The notes under the pieces: generated by a model
Seen by the model: the letters and a program-made list of their open reading frames with translations, nothing else
What the model was told of the DNA's origin: nothing
Database searches by the model: none
Source: Mycobacterium sp. GA-0227b
GTDB lineage: Bacteria > Actinomycetota > Actinomycetes > Mycobacteriales > Mycobacteriaceae
Assembly (NCBI RefSeq): GCF_001499855.1
Contig: NZ_LQIK01000023.1
Location: 248,001 to 312,000, forward strand
DNA length: 64,000 bases
Direction: 5' to 3'
Part shown: positions 35,786 through 43,829 of the stretch, one piece after another
Numbering within the stretch: the stretch's first letter is position 1
Layout: each line of letters starts with the position of its first letter
Position numbers and translations under genes: made by a program

Positions 35786-37027
35786 CTAACGAACGACGGC
35801 GGGCAGCCGTTTGACGCCGTGCACGAAGCTGCTGTACAGCAGGTCGGGCTCGGAGAACTCGATGGTTTTCAGCCGAGTCAACAACTCGTGGAAGAGGTTT
35901 CGCAGTTCCGCTTTGGCCAGCTGGCTGCCCAGGCAGTAGTGCGGACCGCCGCCGCCGAACCCCAGGTGCGGGTTGGGTGAACGGGTGAGGTCGAATGCGC
36001 CGGGAGCGTCGAACACGGTCTCGTCCCGGTTGGCCGAGCAGTAGAACAGGCCGACCTTGTCGCCGGCCGCGACCGGGTGGCCGTTGATCTCGGTGTCCTC
36101 GGTGACAAAGCGTGCGAACTGCAGCACCGGCGACGACCAGCGGACGAATTCCTCGATCGCCGTACCGATGCGACCGTCGAAGTCGGCCATCAACCAGTCG
36201 CGCTGTTCGGGGTGTTCGACGAGCGCCATCATGGCGTGCGTCGTCGCCTGCTTGGTGGTGTCGTTACCCGCCGACGCGAGCAGGATCAGGAAGGCGCCGA
36301 TCTCTTCGTCGGTCAGCCGGTGACCGTCGACCTCGGCGTTGACGATGCTGGTCATCAGGTCGTCGCCGGGGTGGGTGCGCCGGAACTGCGCCAGTTCTAC
36401 GCCGGTGTTCGACAGCAGCGCGATCTGCGCGACGGGGTCGGCCAGGCGTTCGTCCTCGGTGGCGTACTCGTCGTCGCTCATCCCGAACAGCTTCTCTGCG
36501 GCATAGGCGACCGCGGGCTGGTCGGCGCTGGGCACGCCGAGCATGTCCATGATCGTCAGCATCGGCAGCTTCGCCGAACACGCCGACACGAACTCGACTT
36601 CGCCTGCACCGACGAGGTTTTCGACGATGGCGACCGCATTCTTGTGGATCTGCTCCTCGATCAGGCGGATGTTGCGGGGGGTGAACGCCGAACTGATCAG
36701 CCGCCGGTACACGGTGTGCTGCGGCGGGTCCATGGCCAAGAAGAACGAGGCGAATCGCTGGATCTCGGCGGGCATCGGGTTCAGCGCCACCCCCTGAGCG
36801 AAGCTGAACAGTTCGGGGTGTTGGCTGACGTTGACGATGTCGGCGCGCCGCGTCAACGCCCAGAACCCGGGCTCCTCCATCGGGAACATCGACGGCAACG
36901 GCGGGTGCCAGGTCAACCCGTCGGCAGCACGCAACCGCGCGAACGTCTCGTCGCGAACGGCGAACGGCCGGCTCCAGAACTCTTCCGACGTGATGTCGAC
37001 GGCACTGTGTTCACGGGCTGATGTCAC
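35786..37027 (-). CDS. Cytochrome P450 (CYP125/124/142-like)
   Basis: About 413 residues. I-helix LLASAGNDTTKQATTHAM, ExxR in EEFVRWSSPVLQFAR, heme loop LGFGGGGPHYCLGSQLAKAE, and MDPPQHTVYRRLISSAFTPR early on; the GGGPHYCLG form resembles the mycobacterial CYP124/125/142 group that acts on branched lipids and sterol side chains. The GTG at 37027 is used because the longer ATG at 37051 lies inside element S5 (37038-37063). It forms an operon with the ferredoxin. Substrate unknown. Confidence 0.92.
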   Translation of the reverse strand: MTSAREHSAVDITSEEFWSRPFAVRDETFARLRAADGLTWHPPLPSMFPMEEPGFWALTRRADIVNVSQHPELFSFAQGVALNPMPAEIQRFASFFLAMDPPQHTVYRRLISSAFTPRNIRLIEEQIHKNAVAIVENLVGAGEVEFVSACSAKLPMLTIMDMLGVPSADQPAVAYAAEKLFGMSDDEYATEDERLADPVAQIALLSNTGVELAQFRRTHPGDDLMTSIVNAEVDGHRLTDEEIGAFLILLASAGNDTTKQATTHAMMALVEHPEQRDWLMADFDGRIGTAIEEFVRWSSPVLQFARFVTEDTEINGHPVAAGDKVGLFYCSANRDETVFDAPGAFDLTRSPNPHLGFGGGGPHYCLGSQLAKAELRNLFHELLTRLKTIEFSEPDLLYSSFVHGVKRLPAVVR

Positions 37028-37037
37028 GGAATCAGCG

Positions 37038-37063
37038 TGACACTTCGTCAAAAATTTGTAAAG
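37038..37063. promoter_or_regulatory. Regulon element S5 (TGACACT-N12-TGTAAAG)
   Basis: TGACACT at 37038-37044 and TGTAAAG at 37057-37063, between the P450 (minus) and TetR (plus) genes. The GTG at 37072 follows the TAAAGC hexamer after seven bases, the leaderless distance; the annotated ATG at 37066 would be inside the promoter. Confidence 0.83.
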
Positions 37064-37065
37064 CT

Positions 37066-37614
37066 ATGGCGGTGCCGGTAGCCGACGCGGACTCTTCGAC
37101 GCGGGAACGCATTCTCGCCGCGACCGCGGAGGTGCTCGGCCGCCACGGCATGACGAAGCTCAGCCTGTCCGAAGTTGCGGTGCAGGCGCAGGTTTCCCGG
37201 CCCACCCTCTACCGCTGGTTCGCCTGCAAGCGCGACCTCCTCGACGCGTTCGTGGTGTGGGAACGCCAGTACTACGAACGCGCGGTGGCCGAGGCGACCG
37301 CGCACCTGCCGGCGGGCGAACGACTCGACGCAGCGCTGCGGGTGATCGTCGAATATCAGCAGTCCTATCCGGGGTTGCGCATGATCGACATCGAACCCGA
37401 ACAGGTCATCAGGCGACTCGCCCGCGTCATCCCGCTGATGCGGCAGCGCCTGGAACGGCTCGCCACCGGACCCGACGCCGCACTCGCCGTGTCGACCGCG
37501 GTGCGCGTCGCGGTGTCGCACTATCTGGTGCGCAGTGACGACGACGCCGACTTCCTCGCCCAGCTCCGCCATGCCGCGCGGGTCAAGCATCACGCGCCGG
37601 GAAGCGAACGATGA
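37066..37614 (+). CDS. TetR-family regulator A
   Basis: A 182-residue TetR repressor: N-terminal helix-turn-helix with RILAATAEVLGRHGMTKLSL and recognition helix VSRPTLYRWFACK, and a C-terminal ligand domain ending YLVRSDDDADFLAQLRHAA. Element S5 overlaps its promoter, so it is probably autoregulated. It is a gap-free twin of the TetR at 43228, and the recognition helix differs at one position. The GTG at 37072 may be the true leaderless start (180 residues). Its stop overlaps the start of a kinase-like gene, giving a regulator plus kinase unit. Confidence 0.92.
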   Translation: MAVPVADADSSTRERILAATAEVLGRHGMTKLSLSEVAVQAQVSRPTLYRWFACKRDLLDAFVVWERQYYERAVAEATAHLPAGERLDAALRVIVEYQQSYPGLRMIDIEPEQVIRRLARVIPLMRQRLERLATGPDAALAVSTAVRVAVSHYLVRSDDDADFLAQLRHAARVKHHAPGSER

Positions 37615-38657
37615 GGATTCCAGCCGGCGTCGAGGAACTCACACCCGACTGGTTCAGCGAGATATTGCACGCCCCGGTCGACGGGGTTCACGTCCTCGAT
37701 GCCCACTCTGGCACCACCGGCCGAGCCCGCGTCAAGCTGACGAGTCGCGGCGACGTGCCGGACACGCTTTTCGTCAAGCTGCAGCCGTTCGTCGATGAAC
37801 AACGCGCGTTCCTCCGCCGAATAGGTCTGGGGGTCGCAGAGGCACGGTTGTATGCCGAGGTCGGCAACGAACTCCCGGTGCGCGCGCCGCGCGTCTGGCA
37901 CGCCGGCCACGACGATTCCGACGGTTCGTTCGTGATGGTCCTCGAAGACCTACAAGCGTCGGGATGCCGTTTCCCCACCCCGGCCGACAGCGACATCATC
38001 GACGTCGCGGCCTCGCTCGTCGATGAACTCGCCGCATTGCATGCTCATTTCCGGTCGCGTGACCTCGGCTGGCTGCGCACCCCCTCGGGGATGCGGAACA
38101 AGCCCGAGGATGCCGCGGTGGCCGCCCAACGGGCCCAGTTCATCTTGTCGGCAATCGAGCAGTTCGCGCAGGAGATGCCGCCGGCGTTTCAGCGCATCGG
38201 GGAGCTGTACGCCCAGCGCTCCCCCGACATCGTCGAGCTGTTCAACGAAGGCGAACGCACGCTGATTCACGGCGACACCCACAGCGGCAATCTCTTCGTC
38301 GACGCAGGCCGATCCGGCCTGTACGACTGGGCGGTCGCCGGCCGCGCGCCAGGCGTCCGCGACGTCGCGTACTTCCTGTGCAATTCGCTGCCGGTCGAGA
38401 TCAGGCGCGCCGAGGAGCGCGCATTGCTGGATCGGTATCGGGCGGGCCTGGCCCGGCATGGAGTCGCACTCGACGAGGGCACCGCTCACGAGCAGTACCG
38501 GTTGTTCTCGGTGTACTCCTGGATTGCTGCCGCATCAACGGCGGCCATGGGGTCGCGCTGGCAACCGATCGAGGTGTCCCGCGCAGCGATGGTGACGACC
38601 ACGCAGGCGATCGAGGATCTGGATGCCGTCGGCCTGCTCGAAAGCAGATTGAACTGA
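37611..38657 (+). CDS. APH-like phosphotransferase (kinase-like) A
   Basis: A 348-residue aminoglycoside-phosphotransferase-fold protein with catalytic loop LIHGDTHSGNLFVD (HGDxxxxN) and metal-binding Asp in GLYDWAVAGRAPG, plus VMVLEDLQASGCRF as the hinge. These bacterial proteins often sit with acyl-CoA dehydrogenases and are related to the ACAD10/11 kinase that phosphorylates 4-hydroxyacyl-CoA. No antibiotic role is suggested. It is translated directly after TetR A (ATGA overlap at 37611-37614) and converges with kinase B. Confidence 0.88.
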   Translation: MRIPAGVEELTPDWFSEILHAPVDGVHVLDAHSGTTGRARVKLTSRGDVPDTLFVKLQPFVDEQRAFLRRIGLGVAEARLYAEVGNELPVRAPRVWHAGHDDSDGSFVMVLEDLQASGCRFPTPADSDIIDVAASLVDELAALHAHFRSRDLGWLRTPSGMRNKPEDAAVAAQRAQFILSAIEQFAQEMPPAFQRIGELYAQRSPDIVELFNEGERTLIHGDTHSGNLFVDAGRSGLYDWAVAGRAPGVRDVAYFLCNSLPVEIRRAEERALLDRYRAGLARHGVALDEGTAHEQYRLFSVYSWIAAASTAAMGSRWQPIEVSRAAMVTTTQAIEDLDAVGLLESRLN

Positions 38658-38670
38658 CCGGATTTCGCTT

Positions 38671-39726
38671 TCAGGCGATTCTCACCGGCATCACCGGCCC
38701 GTCGTCCAATTGCTCGGACACGTCGAGGTCGGTCAGGCCCATCTGCGTGAAAAGCGGTATGCCGTAGGCGTTGAGCAAGAAGCGCTGGTCGTCGGTGGCG
38801 CCCGTGTCGAATAAATGGGCGCCGACGAGGTTGATCACCGCGAGCTTGAACGCATTGAGCGCGCGATACCACTCGCGGTGCCGGACCGCTATGCCGCTCG
38901 AGGTCTCATAGCGGGCGATGATCTCGTCGATCGTGAGGGCCGCTGGATGGGTGGGGATTCCGACGGGCATCCGCCACAACAGTTCCAGGTAGCCGATGTC
39001 GGTCAGCGGGTCGCCGACGGTGCTCAGCTCCCAGTCGAACACCGCGCTCACCTCGTCGCCGACGAAGGCGAAATTGCCCGGCTTGGCGTCGCCATGAACC
39101 AGCGCGACGCTCGAAGACGACTGTGGCCGCGAGTCTTTCAACTCCGTCAACAACCGCTCGAGGGCCGGCAACGGCCCGCGCTTCACCCGCTCCATCTCGC
39201 CGGCCCAGTGGTCGATCTCGCGGTCGAGATGACCGGCACCGTCGTCCAGCACGGCCAACCCGAGGGCAGCGATGTCGACGGTGTGGATCGCGGCGAGTTG
39301 GTCGGCCATGCTCTCGCACATGCCGCGCACGCCGGCCTGGGCCGGCTCGGGCGCCTCCATCTCGTAGACGGTTCCCGCCACCCGCTCCATGACGAAGAAG
39401 GGCCGGCCGAGCACGTCGCCGCTGTCTTCGAGCCACAGTGCCCGCGGCACGCGCACCGGCGACCCTTCCAGAGCGCTCAACACGGTGAACTGCTTGGCCA
39501 GGTCGTACGGTTCGAGCAGTGCAGGCGGCCGGGGCCGCAGGCGCACCACGACGTCACGCCGGATCTCCCCGGCACCGGTTCCGGTGACGATCGTCAGCAT
39601 CATCATTTCCGCCGAGTGGCCGAATTCGACCCGATCGAACCCCTCGACCCGCAGCCCGTCGGTATCGGCGAGTTGAGCACGCAACCACTCGGCGAGCCGG
39701 TCGCGCACGGCACTGCCGGACGTCAT
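38671..39726 (-). CDS. APH-like phosphotransferase B (FadE36/ACAD10-like)
   Basis: A 351-residue APH-fold protein closest to the kinase domain of ACAD10/11 and mycobacterial FadE36: catalytic VALVHGDAKPGNFAF and metal-binding AVFDWELSTVGDPLTDIGYL. Family members phosphorylate the hydroxyl of 4-hydroxyacyl-CoA so that an acyl-CoA dehydrogenase-like partner can remove it. It overlaps the upstream CrtC-like gene by four bases (ATGA), forming a two-gene operon with it, probably under element S6. Confidence 0.88.
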   Translation of the reverse strand: MTSGSAVRDRLAEWLRAQLADTDGLRVEGFDRVEFGHSAEMMMLTIVTGTGAGEIRRDVVVRLRPRPPALLEPYDLAKQFTVLSALEGSPVRVPRALWLEDSGDVLGRPFFVMERVAGTVYEMEAPEPAQAGVRGMCESMADQLAAIHTVDIAALGLAVLDDGAGHLDREIDHWAGEMERVKRGPLPALERLLTELKDSRPQSSSSVALVHGDAKPGNFAFVGDEVSAVFDWELSTVGDPLTDIGYLELLWRMPVGIPTHPAALTIDEIIARYETSSGIAVRHREWYRALNAFKLAVINLVGAHLFDTGATDDQRFLLNAYGIPLFTQMGLTDLDVSEQLDDGPVMPVRIA

Positions 39727-40856
39727 GCCTGCGCCTCCTGCGCGGGCGGCCGGTCGACCACTTTCCTGTCTTGTTTGAACTTCGCCATGTCCATCGGGCG
39801 CCAGTTGGGATAGCGGCGGTAGGCCTCACCGCCCATGAGAATCTCGAACACGCCCCAACCGACTCGGCCGTCGAAGTCGAATCGCATCAGCTGGTCGATC
39901 GCCATGGCCTTGTCATCGTTTTCGATCAGCTCGTCGCGGTCGTTGCTGTCCCACAGGAAGTGGATGAAGTACGCGCCGCCGCCGAGATCCTCGTAGTTGC
40001 ATTTCGCCATCGGCAGCCCGTAGTAGGCGTTCACATGCTGGTGCACAGACTCGGCGGTGACGCGGTACCGCGCGCCGTCCTCATCGGTGAAGACCAGCAC
40101 GGCCCGGGCAGGGCGCTTGCGGTCGGCGTCGAATTCGACGTCGTGCTCGATCTTGACGAAACGCTTGGACAGTGTGCCGTCGTTGTGCGTGATGCCGCCG
40201 TCGACGTAGGTGACTGTGCCGTCGGAAGTTTCGAAGATCCACGCCTCGATGGCGCGGTCGTCGAACCCCGCGTCGAGCCAAAGCCAGAAGTCGATCTCGT
40301 CGGCGACGCGCACACCGAACGTGCGATCGCGACCGCCGTGGAATCCGTCGACGGAGATGCGCTCACCCTCGATCTCCACCCAGCCCGTCCATCTGCCGGG
40401 CTCCTTCATGTGGTACATGTCCGCGATGACGCGACCGTTCTCGCCGGTCACCTTGAGCGGCAACAGTTCCCACATCGGGGCCGTGGGTTCGTAGTACAGC
40501 TCCCAAGCGATCCCAGACCCGTTGGGCGCGACTTCGAGCTTCCACTTCTTCAGCGGCTCAACGCATGTCCACCGCAAGGGCCCGGCGCCCACGTCGGCGC
40601 GGTCTGCACCGTCCACGACGGGGCGGCCCGCCAGCAGGTCGTAGTGCCGCCCATCGGCGAGCGTCACCTTCACATAGCCCAGACCCGTCCCCGTGTTGGG
40701 GTTGTTCCCGTAACCGGACGCCAGGAGCAGATCACCGTCGGGCGACGCGGCGAAGAAGTAGCACCGATCCGACCAGGTGGCGTCGGGATGGTGCACTTCG
40801 TCGAACGGCCGGGGCAGCTGGTGGGTGAACGACTCGTCGGCGGCGCTGTATCCCAT
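39723..40856 (-). CDS. CrtC/AttH-like lipocalin-fold protein (DUF7064/DUF7065-like)
   Basis: A 377-residue protein built of two beta-barrel-like halves, rich in tryptophan and tyrosine: GLGYVKVTLADGRHYDLLAG, GRWTGWVEIEGERISVDGF (with GFHGGRDRTFGVR), and FWLWLDAGFDDRAIEAW. These resemble hydroxyneurosporene synthase/AttH-like lipocalins that act on lipid or isoprenoid alkenes, or bind them. The role is unproven. The start at 40856 lies 13 bases from element S6, and its stop overlaps the start of kinase B. Confidence 0.65.
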   Translation of the reverse strand: MGYSAADESFTHQLPRPFDEVHHPDATWSDRCYFFAASPDGDLLLASGYGNNPNTGTGLGYVKVTLADGRHYDLLAGRPVVDGADRADVGAGPLRWTCVEPLKKWKLEVAPNGSGIAWELYYEPTAPMWELLPLKVTGENGRVIADMYHMKEPGRWTGWVEIEGERISVDGFHGGRDRTFGVRVADEIDFWLWLDAGFDDRAIEAWIFETSDGTVTYVDGGITHNDGTLSKRFVKIEHDVEFDADRKRPARAVLVFTDEDGARYRVTAESVHQHVNAYYGLPMAKCNYEDLGGGAYFIHFLWDSNDRDELIENDDKAMAIDQLMRFDFDGRVGWGVFEILMGGEAYRRYPNWRPMDMAKFKQDRKVVDRPPAQEAQA

Positions 40857-40869
40857 AGTCAGCAGAGCG

Positions 40870-40895
40870 TGACATTTTCTGACGATTATGTAAAG
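40870..40895. promoter_or_regulatory. Regulon element S6 (TGACATT-N12-TGTAAAG)
   Basis: TGACATT at 40870-40876 (one mismatch) and TGTAAAG at 40889-40895. The second half overlaps the last codons of the CoA-transferase gene (TAA stop at 40886-40888). It lies upstream of the minus-strand CrtC-like/kinase B operon; no plus-strand gene follows. Confidence 0.75.
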
Positions 40896-42058
40896 GTTGG
40901 CCGCTCGCCCAGTTCGGTCATGATCTCGTCAGTGTGCTCCCCGAGCCGCGGTGCGGCCGACCGCGCCTCCCATGGGGTGCCGTGGAAGTCGGCTGGGGTG
41001 GCGACCATCGGTGTACTGCCGTCGCCATCAGGCACGTACACCACTCCGCCGGCGGCGTGGAACTGCTCGTCGCCGACCACGTCTTCGAGTGTGTTGATCG
41101 GTGACCAGAAGAAATCCGGTTCGGCGGCGAAGGTTTCGGCCCACTCGTCGAGCGGCCTGGTTGCGAATATCTCGTCGAGTGCGGCGATCAGTTCGACGGC
41201 GTTGGCGGCGCGCGCCTGCGGGGTGTCGAAGCGCGGATCGGTCAGCCACTCGGGCCGCCCGACAGCGCGGCACAGCGGCGGCCAGTGGCGGCCGGCCTGC
41301 AGACCCACGATCCAGAACCGGCGCCCGTCTGCGGCCGCGTAGTTGTTCATGCACGGGTTGCCCATGGTTTCGCGCTGACCGATCGCGATGGTGCTTCCGG
41401 TGAGCAGGAACGTGTTCAGGTCGAAGCTGACGGTGTAGGCCCCCTGGCGGTACAGCGACGTGCTGACCAACTGCCCGGCGCCGGTGCGGGCCCGGGCGAC
41501 GAGCGCCGCACACACCGCCGCGGCGAGTGTCATGCCCGCCATGTGGTCGCCCATTCCCCCGCGTTGGAACGGCGGCGTATCACCGGGACGGGTGAGCAGA
41601 TGCGCCAGCCCCGACCGCGCCCAGAATGCCGCGACGTCGTAGGCCGCCCGGTCGGCATCGGGCCCGCTCTCGCCGTACCCGGTGATCAGCCCGTAGACCA
41701 GTCGCGGATTTGCCGCTGTCACCGCCGCGAAGTCGAGGCCGATGCGCTTGAGCGCCGCGGGTCGGACATTGGTGAGGAAAACATCTGCGCCGGTGAGCAA
41801 TTGGCGAACGGTCGCGGCACCGGCGGCCGAGGTCAGGTCGAGGACGATGCTGCGCTTCCCGCGGTTGTCCATCTCGAACGGCGGGTTCGATTCGCCGTCG
41901 ACGCCCAGCATCCGGCCGAACATCCGGCCGGGATCGCCCGCCGGGGGCTCGATCTTGACGACGTCGGCGCCCCAGTCGGCGAGTATCCCGCCGGCGGCGG
42001 GTCCCGCCACCCACACGCCGAGTTCGACGACCCGCACGCCCTCCAGTGGACCCGCCAT
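40886..42058 (-). CDS. CaiB/BaiF-family CoA-transferase
   Basis: A 390-residue class III CoA-transferase: GPLEGVRVVELGVWVAGPAA, the Asp-containing region AAYDVAAFWARSGL that carries the catalytic residue in this family, RGKRSIVLDLTS and GGMGDHMAGM. It moves CoA between acids, activating a pathway carboxylate. The start at 42058 matches the usual MAGPLEGVRV beginning; the frame runs to 42199 but there is shadow. It is divergent from kinase C across element S7. Confidence 0.92.
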   Translation of the reverse strand: MAGPLEGVRVVELGVWVAGPAAGGILADWGADVVKIEPPAGDPGRMFGRMLGVDGESNPPFEMDNRGKRSIVLDLTSAAGAATVRQLLTGADVFLTNVRPAALKRIGLDFAAVTAANPRLVYGLITGYGESGPDADRAAYDVAAFWARSGLAHLLTRPGDTPPFQRGGMGDHMAGMTLAAAVCAALVARARTGAGQLVSTSLYRQGAYTVSFDLNTFLLTGSTIAIGQRETMGNPCMNNYAAADGRRFWIVGLQAGRHWPPLCRAVGRPEWLTDPRFDTPQARAANAVELIAALDEIFATRPLDEWAETFAAEPDFFWSPINTLEDVVGDEQFHAAGGVVYVPDGDGSTPMVATPADFHGTPWEARSAAPRLGEHTDEIMTELGERPTFT

Positions 42059-42069
42059 CGACACCTTCT

Positions 42070-42095
42070 TTACATTCGAGCGGCAATTTGTAAAC
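42070..42095. promoter_or_regulatory. Regulon element S7 (TTACATT-N12-TGTAAAC)
   Basis: TTACATT at 42070-42076 and TGTAAAC at 42089-42095. Here the left half is closer to the right: TTTACA-N14-TGTAAA is a perfect six-base inverted repeat, showing the palindromic nature of the element. It lies between the CoA-transferase and kinase C genes (divergent). The TAAACT hexamer ends six bases before the GTG at 42103. Confidence 0.72.
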
Positions 42096-42099
42096 TGAC

Positions 42100-43206
42100 G
42101 TGGTGACGCACGCCCCGCCGGCCGTCGGCCTGGCAGCACATCTGGGCCGCGGGATACAACGTATCGCCACCGACGCCGCCATCGGTCGTCGGCGATCACT
42201 TCCGCGCTCCGTGTCCGAACTCGACGAGCCCGCCATGTCGCGGATCATCCGGCGTCGCGTCACGTCGGTGTCGGTGCTGGGCGGTGACGCCGGCACGTCG
42301 TCGCGCGCCCGGCTCGCCCTTGCCGGTGACGACGTCCCGCCGACGGTGTTCGTCAAGATGGCGGCCGAGACGGTCGCCACCCGGCTGATGGGCGAGATGG
42401 GTCGACTGGGGGCGACCGAGACACGCTTCTACCGCGAGTTGTCCCCGCGGCTGACCGGAGTTCCGATCTGCCACGGCTCGGCGTTCGATTCGATGACCGG
42501 CCGCTACGTGCTCGTGCTGGAAGACCTACCCGCCGACGAATGCGAGTTCCCTGACACCCTTCATCCGATCGGCGCCGACCGGGCAGCGAAAATCGTCGAA
42601 CTCCTCGCGAGGCTGCACGCGACGTTCTGGGAACGCGTCCCCGCCTGGCTGTACACCGCGTCAGGCGACACCGCGTCGTTGCTCACCGCGCCGCTGCTGA
42701 AGACGTCCGCGCGCCGCATCGCCGAGCGGTCCGACATCGCGGTCGACGCCGGTCGCTTCATCGACGACAACTACCGCGCGGTGGCCCGTCTCATCGACGA
42801 GCCGCCCCACACCGTCATGCACGGCGACGCACATCCGGGCAACGTCTACTTCCGAAGCGGCGCGGCCGGGCTGTTCGACTGGCAGGCGGCGCGGCGCGGC
42901 CATCCCGGCCGGGAACTGGCCTACACCCTGGTCACCAGCATGACGCCGGGCGATCGCCAGGTGCACCAACGCGACCTGCTCGACGTCTACCGTCGAGCGC
43001 TGGCCGCCTCGGGCGGTCCCGAGCTGAATCGCGACGAGCTATGGCATCGCTACCGGCAGGGCGCGCTCTACGCCTATGTCGCCGCGCTGATCACCGCGGG
43101 GATGGGCGGAATGCAGGCCGAGGGCATCGCGCTCGAAGGTCTGCGCCGCGCAGTGGCAGCGCTGGAAGATCTCGACACGGTGGCCGTACTCCAGAAGTCG
43201 ATGTAA
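42100..43206 (+). CDS. APH-like phosphotransferase C
   Basis: A 368-residue APH-fold kinase-like protein with VMHGDAHPGNVYF and GLFDWQAARRGHPGRELAY as catalytic and metal motifs, and LVLEDLPADECEF as the hinge. It resembles kinase A more than kinase B in the layout around the catalytic loop. Two consecutive GTG codons (42100, 42103) are possible starts; 42103 fits a leaderless transcript from element S7. The next gene is TetR B, 21 bases downstream, so kinase and TetR genes are paired here too, in the opposite order to TetR A/kinase A. Confidence 0.88.
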   Translation: MVTHAPPAVGLAAHLGRGIQRIATDAAIGRRRSLPRSVSELDEPAMSRIIRRRVTSVSVLGGDAGTSSRARLALAGDDVPPTVFVKMAAETVATRLMGEMGRLGATETRFYRELSPRLTGVPICHGSAFDSMTGRYVLVLEDLPADECEFPDTLHPIGADRAAKIVELLARLHATFWERVPAWLYTASGDTASLLTAPLLKTSARRIAERSDIAVDAGRFIDDNYRAVARLIDEPPHTVMHGDAHPGNVYFRSGAAGLFDWQAARRGHPGRELAYTLVTSMTPGDRQVHQRDLLDVYRRALAASGGPELNRDELWHRYRQGALYAYVAALITAGMGGMQAEGIALEGLRRAVAALEDLDTVAVLQKSM

Positions 43207-43227
43207 AGAAGGATCTACGATCGGCAC

Positions 43228-43773
43228 GTGAACGAACCGCTGCGCGACACCTCCGGAATCGAGGACACCTCGACGCGGCACCGGATCCTCGTCGCGACAG
43301 CGGAGGTGCTGGCCCGCAGCGGACAGACCAAGCTCAGCCTCTCGGAGGTCGCCTTGCAGGCGGGGGTGTCCCGGCCCACGCTCTACCGCTGGTTCGCGTC
43401 AAAGGGTGAATTGCTCGACGCGTTCGGTGTCTACGAGCGCGACCTGTTCGACAACGGCATCAGCAAGGCGACGGCCGGTCTGCGGGGCACCGAGAAGCTG
43501 GACGCCGCACTGCGGTTCATCGTTGACTACCAGCACTCGTATTCGGGCGTGCGGTTGGTCGACATCGAACCCGAGGTCGTCATCGCCCAACTGACGAAGG
43601 TCATCCCCGTGATGCGCGCGCGGTTGCAGAAACTGCTGAGCGGTCCGAACGGAGCGGTCAAGGCAGCGACCGCAATTCGCGTCGCGATCTCGCACTACAT
43701 CGTGCGCAGTGACGACGATGACCAGTTCCTCGCGCAGTTGCGGCACGCAGCCGGGCTCAAGCCGCAGGGCTGA
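43228..43773 (+). CDS. TetR-family regulator B
   Basis: A 181-residue TetR repressor, twin of regulator A: RILVATAEVLARSGQTKLSL, recognition helix VSRPTLYRWFASK, and C-terminal YIVRSDDDDQFLAQLRHAA. It starts with GTG (43228) six bases after TACGAT, a leaderless -10 geometry of its own, with no S element of its own but an unpaired TGTAAAG at 43202-43208. Near-identical recognition helices suggest that A and B read the same operators, perhaps with different ligands. Confidence 0.92.
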   Translation: MNEPLRDTSGIEDTSTRHRILVATAEVLARSGQTKLSLSEVALQAGVSRPTLYRWFASKGELLDAFGVYERDLFDNGISKATAGLRGTEKLDAALRFIVDYQHSYSGVRLVDIEPEVVIAQLTKVIPVMRARLQKLLSGPNGAVKAATAIRVAISHYIVRSDDDDQFLAQLRHAAGLKPQG

Positions 43774-43795
43774 TCGCCCGACTCCGCCGATGGGC

Positions 43796-43821
43796 TGACA
43801 CTCGCGCGAAAATTTGTAAAG
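43796..43821. promoter_or_regulatory. Regulon element S8 (TGACACT-N12-TGTAAAG)
   Basis: TGACACT at 43796-43802 and TGTAAAG at 43815-43821, just after TetR B and 8 bases before the ATG of the aldehyde dehydrogenase (43830). The TAAAGC hexamer ends seven bases before the ATG, the leaderless distance. Confidence 0.83.
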
Positions 43822-43829
43822 CTGTCAGC

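Noticed and set aside
37028..37051. ATG at 37051 as start of the second P450
   Set aside because: It lies inside element S5, so the start codon would be within the control site; GTG 37027 is preferred.
37611..43206. Aminoglycoside resistance by the three APH-like proteins
   Set aside because: Their motifs and catabolic neighbours fit acyl-CoA-linked kinases; no resistance gene context is present.
43202..43208. Ninth TGTAAAG as another regulon element
   Set aside because: No GTGACA-type partner lies 19 bases upstream and it overlaps the stop codon of kinase C; treated as an unpaired half-site.
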